The notes beneath the pieces were generated by a model. The model did not search any database. It was not told the origin of the DNA and was given only the letters and a program-made list of their open reading frames with translations. From Polyrhizophydium stewartii (taxonomy: Eukaryota > Chytridiomycota > Chytridiomycetes > Rhizophydiales), in the NCBI GenBank assembly GCA_027604665.1, contig JADGIZ010000561.1:1-11830 (forward strand): 11,830 nt of DNA, written 5' to 3'. Below are positions 7,473 to 11,830 of the stretch, one piece after another. A program made the translations under genes and the position numbers. How positions within the stretch are numbered: position 1 is the stretch's first letter; every line of letters begins with the position of its first letter.

Positions 7473-9770
7473 TCATTGCGTCGGGCGGTACGAGAACGAC
7501 TTGAGCGGATCCGCCTTGCGCTTGGCCGCGGCGCTCGTCGGCACCCGCTTCTTGCTCACGCGGCGCTTGCTGTCGACCCGGAACGGCACGTACCCGCTCG
7601 ACGATCCCGCCGACACGCCGACCTTGCCCTTGGGCAGCAGGTACGTCGGCACGTTGCGCATGTGCGACTCGGTGCGCGCCGAGTGCAGCGGCTTGTCGTG
7701 GCGCAGCGCCTGCAGATCGTGCGGGTTCGACTCAAAGTGTGCCTTGAGCTTCTCCGAGTTGATGATCTCGGCCTTGATCTCCTTGAGCCGCGCCTCACGC
7801 ACAGCAACCGTCGTCGCCGCGCGCATCGCATCGATGCACCGGTACCGGAATCCCTCGACCTGCGCCATGTCGAACGAGAACGGCAGGATCTCGCGGCCCA
7901 TGGCTGCCCGGGTCGCGTCAGCACCCGAATGAGCGCAACGCGACGTTCGCAAGTAAATGCCAGCAGCACTCACCGGCTTGCCGCTTCTCAATGCGGCGCA
8001 ACAGATCCTCGTCGGATGAAAGCTTGACCTTGCTGGCGCTGCGCTTGAGCGCAGCCTTTTGCGTCTTGCGGCTTGTGTGCAAAACGCCCGTGTCCTTGGC
8101 AGGCTCGACAAAGCTCAGCGCATATCCCTTGTTGCCGACGCCGCGCGCCGTCCGGCCGACGCGGTGCTGGTACGACCGAGACGAGCGGGGCAGATCAAAG
8201 TTGACGACGGCCTGCACATTGACAAAGTCGATGCCGCGCGTGGATCCGTACTCGCCGTCCTTTTTCGTTTTTTGCTTCTTGTTCTTCTTGGACGTGCTTG
8301 GCTTGACGCGGCTGCCTGTGCCAGAGGTCTCAGGATCTGCCTCAGCATCCTCAGCACCGTCGCCCTCGCCCTCGCCGTCGCCGTCGCCCTCGCTGTCTGT
8401 GTCGGCCTCTTTCGCCTTCAGATCGCCGCTCTCGTCCGTCGCAATAATGATGTCGTAAACCCCTTTGTTGAACTCTTGCACAATGTGGTATCTGCTCTTG
8501 AGTGGCAGTTCAGAGTTGAGCGTGCAGCTGCGGATGCCAAACTGCTCCAGGAACAGCTTGAGCTTGTAGCAGCGGTCGATTGAGTTGACGAAAATAATGG
8601 TCTTCCCGGACCCGAACGGATGCACGTGCAGCTTGAGCATAAAGAACGTCAGGAGGAACTTGTCGGTCTCTTCGCATCTGCATTTCACACCCCCCATGGC
8701 GTCAGCAAAAGTCATCGGCGCCTGCTCGTGAGCGCAGCCGCAAGCGAAGCAGATACGCCGACGCACTTGATGTAGTACTGCGTAAGCATGTTCTGCTCCT
8801 CGGGCGATTCTTCCAGCTTGAGAATAGCGGGGTTGCGCAGAACCAGCTGCTTCAGTTCGTCCACGTCCTGAAGGTAACAGCGAGTCAGCACACATCTGCT
8901 CCAAATGCCTTTGTCGGGTGGCAAGAGAGCCAGAAACGCACCGCAGACAGTGTCGCGCTCATGAGATAGCTCTGATAGATGCGCGGCAGATGGCCGAGAA
9001 GCTTCTTGACGTCGTCGTCGTATCCATACGAAAGGATCAGGTCTGCCTCGTCAATTGCCAGCGATTCGACCGAGTCCTTGAGGCGGACCGTCCCGGCCTC
9101 AAGATGCGCAATAATCCGCGCAGGCGTCGAGACGATGATGTCTGGCAGCTCCGCGAGCACTGCCCTGTGTTTGGGGCAGCGTCAGCATCTCGGTGCGCCT
9201 GCGCCATCGCAGCATCCTTTGGTACATCTGCTTGCCTCTGGCTGGCGATGGGCACGTCGCCCGTCGCAATGTTGACCGAGCGGATCTCCTTGGATGCGTA
9301 CATGGCCAGCTGCTGGATGTGCCGGTGGACCTGCTCGGCCAGCTCGCGGGTCGGCACCAGCACCAGCGCTCGGACAGCAGGCGCCGCGGCCGGGTCGTTG
9401 GCCTGGCCATCCACAAAAAAAAAAAGAAAATGTGAGCCGGCTCGGAATGCCAGCGACGCAGCATGCGTGCGACTCAGCATGCCGCGTCGCAGGCGTCGGC
9501 GCTCGACGCATGCTGTTGCGCGGGACGCACCTTGAGCGCGAGGATCTTTTGCACAATCGGGATGCTGTACGCAGCCGTCTTGCCAGAGCCGGTGCGAGCA
9601 CGGGCAAGAATGTCCTTGCCCTGCAGAGCCAGCGGAATCGCCTTGGCCTGCACAAGGGTCGGGTGGGCAAAGCCCAGCTTGGCAACAGCGCGCTGGATGC
9701 GCGGGTCCAGGCCCATGTCGGCGAAGCCATCGCCCGTGCGGTCGAGCAGGTCTGTCGTGACGCCCGTCAT
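7473..9770 (-). CDS. DBP9: ATP-dependent RNA helicase Dbp9 / DDX56, DEAD-box
   Basis: Six exons: 9770-9531, 9402-9236, 9164-8942, 8867-8767, 8677-7974, 7903-7473 (621 aa). Dbp9 is a nucleolar helicase needed for 60S ribosomal subunit assembly. Motifs in order: Q motif [10 protein letters not shown] (Gln41), Walker A ARTGSGKT (58-65), PTRELA (97-102), TPARI (149-153), DEAD (174-177), SAT (205-207), IIFVNSID (271-278), TRGIDF (390-395) and HRVGRTAR (415-422). The C-terminal block [18 protein letters not shown], with REARLKEIK and LRHDKPLH, is specific to Dbp9/DDX56. Between IIIATDE and TRGIDF lies an expanded insert (about 327-389) that is acidic and then Lys-rich. Intron 2 appears to be GC-AG. 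An ATG at 9842 would add 24 residues that resemble leader rather than protein; the ATG at 9770 puts MGLDPR at the usual distance. The gene lies 93 bp downstream of NUP37 and ends 75 bp before the UBX gene. Confidence 0.96.
8359..8394 (-). repeat. Six 6-bp units encoding the acidic Gly/Asp/Glu tract of Dbp9
   Basis: The plus-strand unit is GTCGCC or CTCGCC, six copies with the last slightly changed. On the coding strand it encodes alternating Gly and Asp/Glu ([11 protein letters not shown] region). It is a likely slippage site within the exon that preserves frame. Confidence 0.75.
9165..9235 (-). other. GC-AG intron 2 of DBP9 (71 bp)
   Basis: The donor reads CAGAG|GCAAGC and the acceptor ACACAG|GG. 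The junction AG+G makes Arg, giving [18 protein letters not shown], close to the SQRAVL-x-x-PD-x-x-V segment of animal DDX56. No GT donor in this exon joins in the right phase to this acceptor. A TGCTGAC branch box lies at 9181-9187. Confidence 0.87.
9415..9425 (-). other. T11 polypyrimidine run in DBP9 intron 1
   Basis: Eleven A on the plus strand (then G and four A) read as a T-rich tract on the transcript, ending 12 bp before the exon 2 boundary at 9402. It stands out in this GC-rich DNA and probably works as a polypyrimidine tract. Homopolymer length could also be affected by sequencing error, without changing the protein. Confidence 0.65.
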
Positions 9771-9863
9771 CTTGCGTGCAGAGTGTCGCCTCGGCCAGAA
9801 ATCTCCACGAGTTCGCGCGCGTGAAGTCACCGTGAACATCACTTTACTTTCTTGACGCTGCCC

Positions 9864-11539
9864 TCATCCAAGACGCCACAGAAGCACGTCGCTGCCCGCC
9901 GCGCCGGAAAGAACCGGCTCCGCAGCGTTCCAGCTGATGCACGCCAGCCGGCTCTTGGACGGCAGCACAAGTGCGCGCGGGATCTGGTTGAACACGTTTG
10001 AAAAGACCTTGGCCGCAATGCGCTGCGATACAGGCGTCTCGGGGGCGTTGGTGCTCGTCGCAAACATCTTGGGGTCCGAAATGCACCACCTGCCGTCAGA
10101 GTTCAGCGCCGCGCTCTCAGAAACGACTCAAACCGTCATAGCCAGTGTGCCCCGCACGCACACACCTGAACCTGTTGCCCATCTCAGGGTGTGCTTCGCC
10201 GCTGTGCTCTGGCAGATGCATTGCGAGCTGGCCGTTCATGTTCCACACGAACCAGCGCCGTCCGACGACAGCGCCAAATCTGGGTTGGAAGATGCAGCAG
10301 ACGGGATGTCTTGTCAGCATGCGCAATATGAGAAAAGCCCGCTTGCCTCAGCTGCTCTCTCGACGCACAGGTTGGGGTCGTGCGGGTTCCAGTCGACCGA
10401 GCGCAGGAGCGCCTCTGGCCCAGACTTGTCCGGCTGGAAGACGGAAAAGAGCCACGAGTGTGTCTCGATGTCGAGGATTCGGATCGCACCCGACGACTCG
10501 CCAATCATGATCTGCTTTGACAGCTTGTGGTTCCAGCGCACCGAGACGCCGCGCGCCTTGAGCTTGATGACGATGGGAAACTGGTCTGCCTCGTCGCCCG
10601 AAGTCGGCTCGTGGATGCGCCAAACGTGGCATGTCCTGTCGTCTGCGCGCGAAACACAGATCAGCGCCTACTCTCCGCGCCGAGATGCACCTGTCGGAAC
10701 AAGCGCACCGCTGACGCTCGCAACGAACCGGCCGCCCACGCGGTCAAACGCAATATCGTTGATGGCGTCCTGGTGACGCTGCCCGGCTGATGCGCACACA
10801 TCCAGCGGCGCTGCTCCGCTTGCGTAGAACATGATCGAGCGATCCTCGAATGCCGCGGCGAGGCTACACCACGGTATGGGTCAGTGGCGCCGCAGACGAG
10901 CACCCGCCCAGTGACGCCGCCGCCCACTCACGCAATCCGTGTCTCGAAGCCATCTGACAGCCTTCGCGAGAGGGTCTCGGACGACCAGTCAATCGATGTG
11001 GCCTTGGACCCAACGTGATGCTCCTGCAGGACGGTGAACGACGCCCTTTGTCGTCGCCAACATCAGCCGCGCTGGGGTCACGCAGCGCCCTGCAGAGGCT
11101 GCGTGCAAGTGAACGCACTGCTTGGACATGTCGCTTGGAAGGCCGACCCGCAGCACCTGCAGCGTCGCATCGGTTGCTGGCGAGCGCCAACCACAGCAGA
11201 CAGAGAGGGCGGCGCGGCGAACGCACGGGTCAGGTCGCAGCCGTACGCAGCGTGGCCGTCAGCACACTTGGTCGCGCGGCCCGTCGCACGGTCGCCTGCT
11301 GGCGTCGCGCAGCAGCCAAGATCGGACGCACCGAGCGCAAGAAGGTCTGGCGCCGACTCGTGCGGACAGAACTCGGCCACGCTGACGGGCCCCGACGCCC
11401 GGTATCTACTGCTCAGGCGGCCGTGTGTATGGACCGTACAGGTGCGCGGGGCCGCAAGGGGTCGCATGCCAGTCAGCTGGATGTGCGAACACAGCGCTCG
11501 TGGGGGCCGAGCGCACCTCAGCGACAGGTCCGCGTTCAT
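9864..11539 (-). CDS. NUP37: Nucleoporin Nup37, WD40 protein of the Y complex
   Basis: Eight exons: 11539-11517, 11408-11332, 11176-11119, 11045-10932, 10863-10709, 10642-10369, 10279-10166, 10089-9864 (346 aa; human NUP37 is 326). Nup37 is a beta-propeller on the Nup120/Nup160 arm of the Nup107-160 scaffold of the nuclear pore. Family landmarks are PVSVAEFCPHE near the N-terminus, FTVLQEHHVGSKATSIDW, INDIAFD then VASVSDDRTCHVWRI, GVSVRWNH, GESSGAIRILDIET, FGAVVGRRWFVWNM, FRWCISDPKMFATST and the C-terminal ISWNAAEPVLSGAAGSDVLL-WRLG. Those mirror the human protein blade by blade. All seven introns are GT-AG, five beginning GTGCG. Exon 1 encodes only seven codons plus two bases (MNADLSL); its ATG has A at -3. 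The first three exons and the AAAG acceptor at 11046 are the least certain, because N-terminal identity is weak, but phases fit. S. cerevisiae lacks Nup37, whereas S. pombe and animals have it. Confidence 0.9.
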
Positions 11540-11830
11540 TGTGCGCTCGTGGGGAAAGCAAGAGTCGCCTGCGGTGTTGGCCATCAGCCGCACTTGTGAG
11601 CCCGCAGATCTCGCATCGCTGCAGCTCGTTGGCTTGCGCCGGGCATGCCCTCCTGGCCATGTGCAAGGCTCTCGGCGGACCCGGCGTCCTGCGGCTTCAG
11701 TGCACTTTGACGCACTCGCAGCATCCGCAGCACCACACCTCGAATGCCGCCGTCCTCAGAGATCAGCAAACGCGGAGAACGACAGGCAGCAAGAACGGCG
11801 ACACGGCTTGGAGCAAGGCACTTTGACGGC
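11540..11830. other. Unresolved right edge: NUP37 leader/promoter and possible end of another gene
   Basis: No family is recognisable here. On the minus strand one frame is open from the window edge to a TGA at 11584-11586, including LLISEDGGIRGVVLRMLRV. Another frame shows LQRCEICGLTSA, a C-x2-C pair that resembles half a zinc site but has no visible partner pair. Either could be a terminal exon of an upstream minus-strand gene, or chance. The segment next to 11539 must hold the NUP37 promoter and leader. The 11-mer GCACTTTGACG occurs at both 11702-11712 and 11818-11828. Confidence 0.3.

Noticed and set aside
6688..7932. 414-codon plus-strand open frame over the UBX and DBP9 genes
   Set aside because: It runs opposite spliced exons and introns of two well-supported genes and resembles no protein family I know.
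9771..9842. N-terminal extension of Dbp9 from the ATG at 9842
   Set aside because: The extra 24 residues show no family similarity, and Met at 9770 matches the usual distance to MGLDPR. It is probably leader sequence, though not excluded.
10345..10368. Possible third GC-AG donor (GAG|GCAAGC at 10346-10345) in NUP37
   Set aside because: It would join out of phase to the acceptor at 10280. The upstream CT|GTGCGT donor at 10368 fits the phase and gives DPNLFGAVVG, matching the family.
11425..11826. 133-codon plus-strand open frame at the right edge
   Set aside because: It overlaps NUP37 exon 1 and intron 1 in antisense, and its composition looks like chance translation. I cannot exclude a real divergent gene further right.
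1..11830. Mobile elements, CRISPR arrays, rRNA or tRNA genes, defence or biosynthetic clusters
   Set aside because: I found no terminal inverted repeats, spaced repeats, tRNA-like folds or transposase motifs by eye. The genes are ordinary housekeeping functions.

Overview
This is eukaryotic nuclear DNA. The sequence is very GC-rich, the genes are tightly packed, and coding exons are broken by short introns (56-155 bp) with a CTGAC-type branch site and an AG acceptor. Every recognised product is a conserved eukaryotic protein. The GC content, intron style and presence of a Nup37 gene (lost from Saccharomyces) suggest a compact basidiomycete yeast, possibly Ustilaginomycotina such as Malassezia. 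That placement is inference from style, not a database match.

Layout from left to right. Positions 1-1549 (+) hold most of a mitochondrial 5-aminolevulinate synthase gene, cut at its 5' end by the window and carrying one visible intron. Positions 1966-4236 (-) hold an intronless tRNA-dihydrouridine(47) synthase, DUS3. It is convergent with ALAS across about 416 bp of non-coding DNA. A divergent spacer of about 70-100 bp separates it from an intronless atypical short-chain dehydrogenase/epimerase-like gene (4307-5164, +), which is followed by an AATAAA signal. Three intron-rich genes then lie in tandem on the minus strand: a FAF2/Ubx2-type UBA-UAS-UBX membrane adaptor of Cdc48 (7397-5306, nine exons), the nucleolar DEAD-box helicase Dbp9/DDX56 (9770-7473, six exons) and the Y-complex nucleoporin Nup37 (11539-9864, eight exons). 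The last 290 bp are unresolved.

The genes do not form a pathway. They are housekeeping functions in heme synthesis, tRNA modification, ER-associated degradation, 60S ribosome biogenesis and the nuclear pore. I rebuilt the exons by matching reading phase at each junction and comparing with conserved family motifs. All three spliced minus-strand models come out in frame from ATG to stop (464, 621 and 346 codons).

The most interesting signal is the splicing code. Twelve of the 21 introns start with GTGCG, so the +4 position is C rather than A. Two introns appear to be GC-AG. An exact TGCTGAC box recurs in nine introns. I saw no new multi-gene system, mobile element, CRISPR array, rRNA or tRNA.
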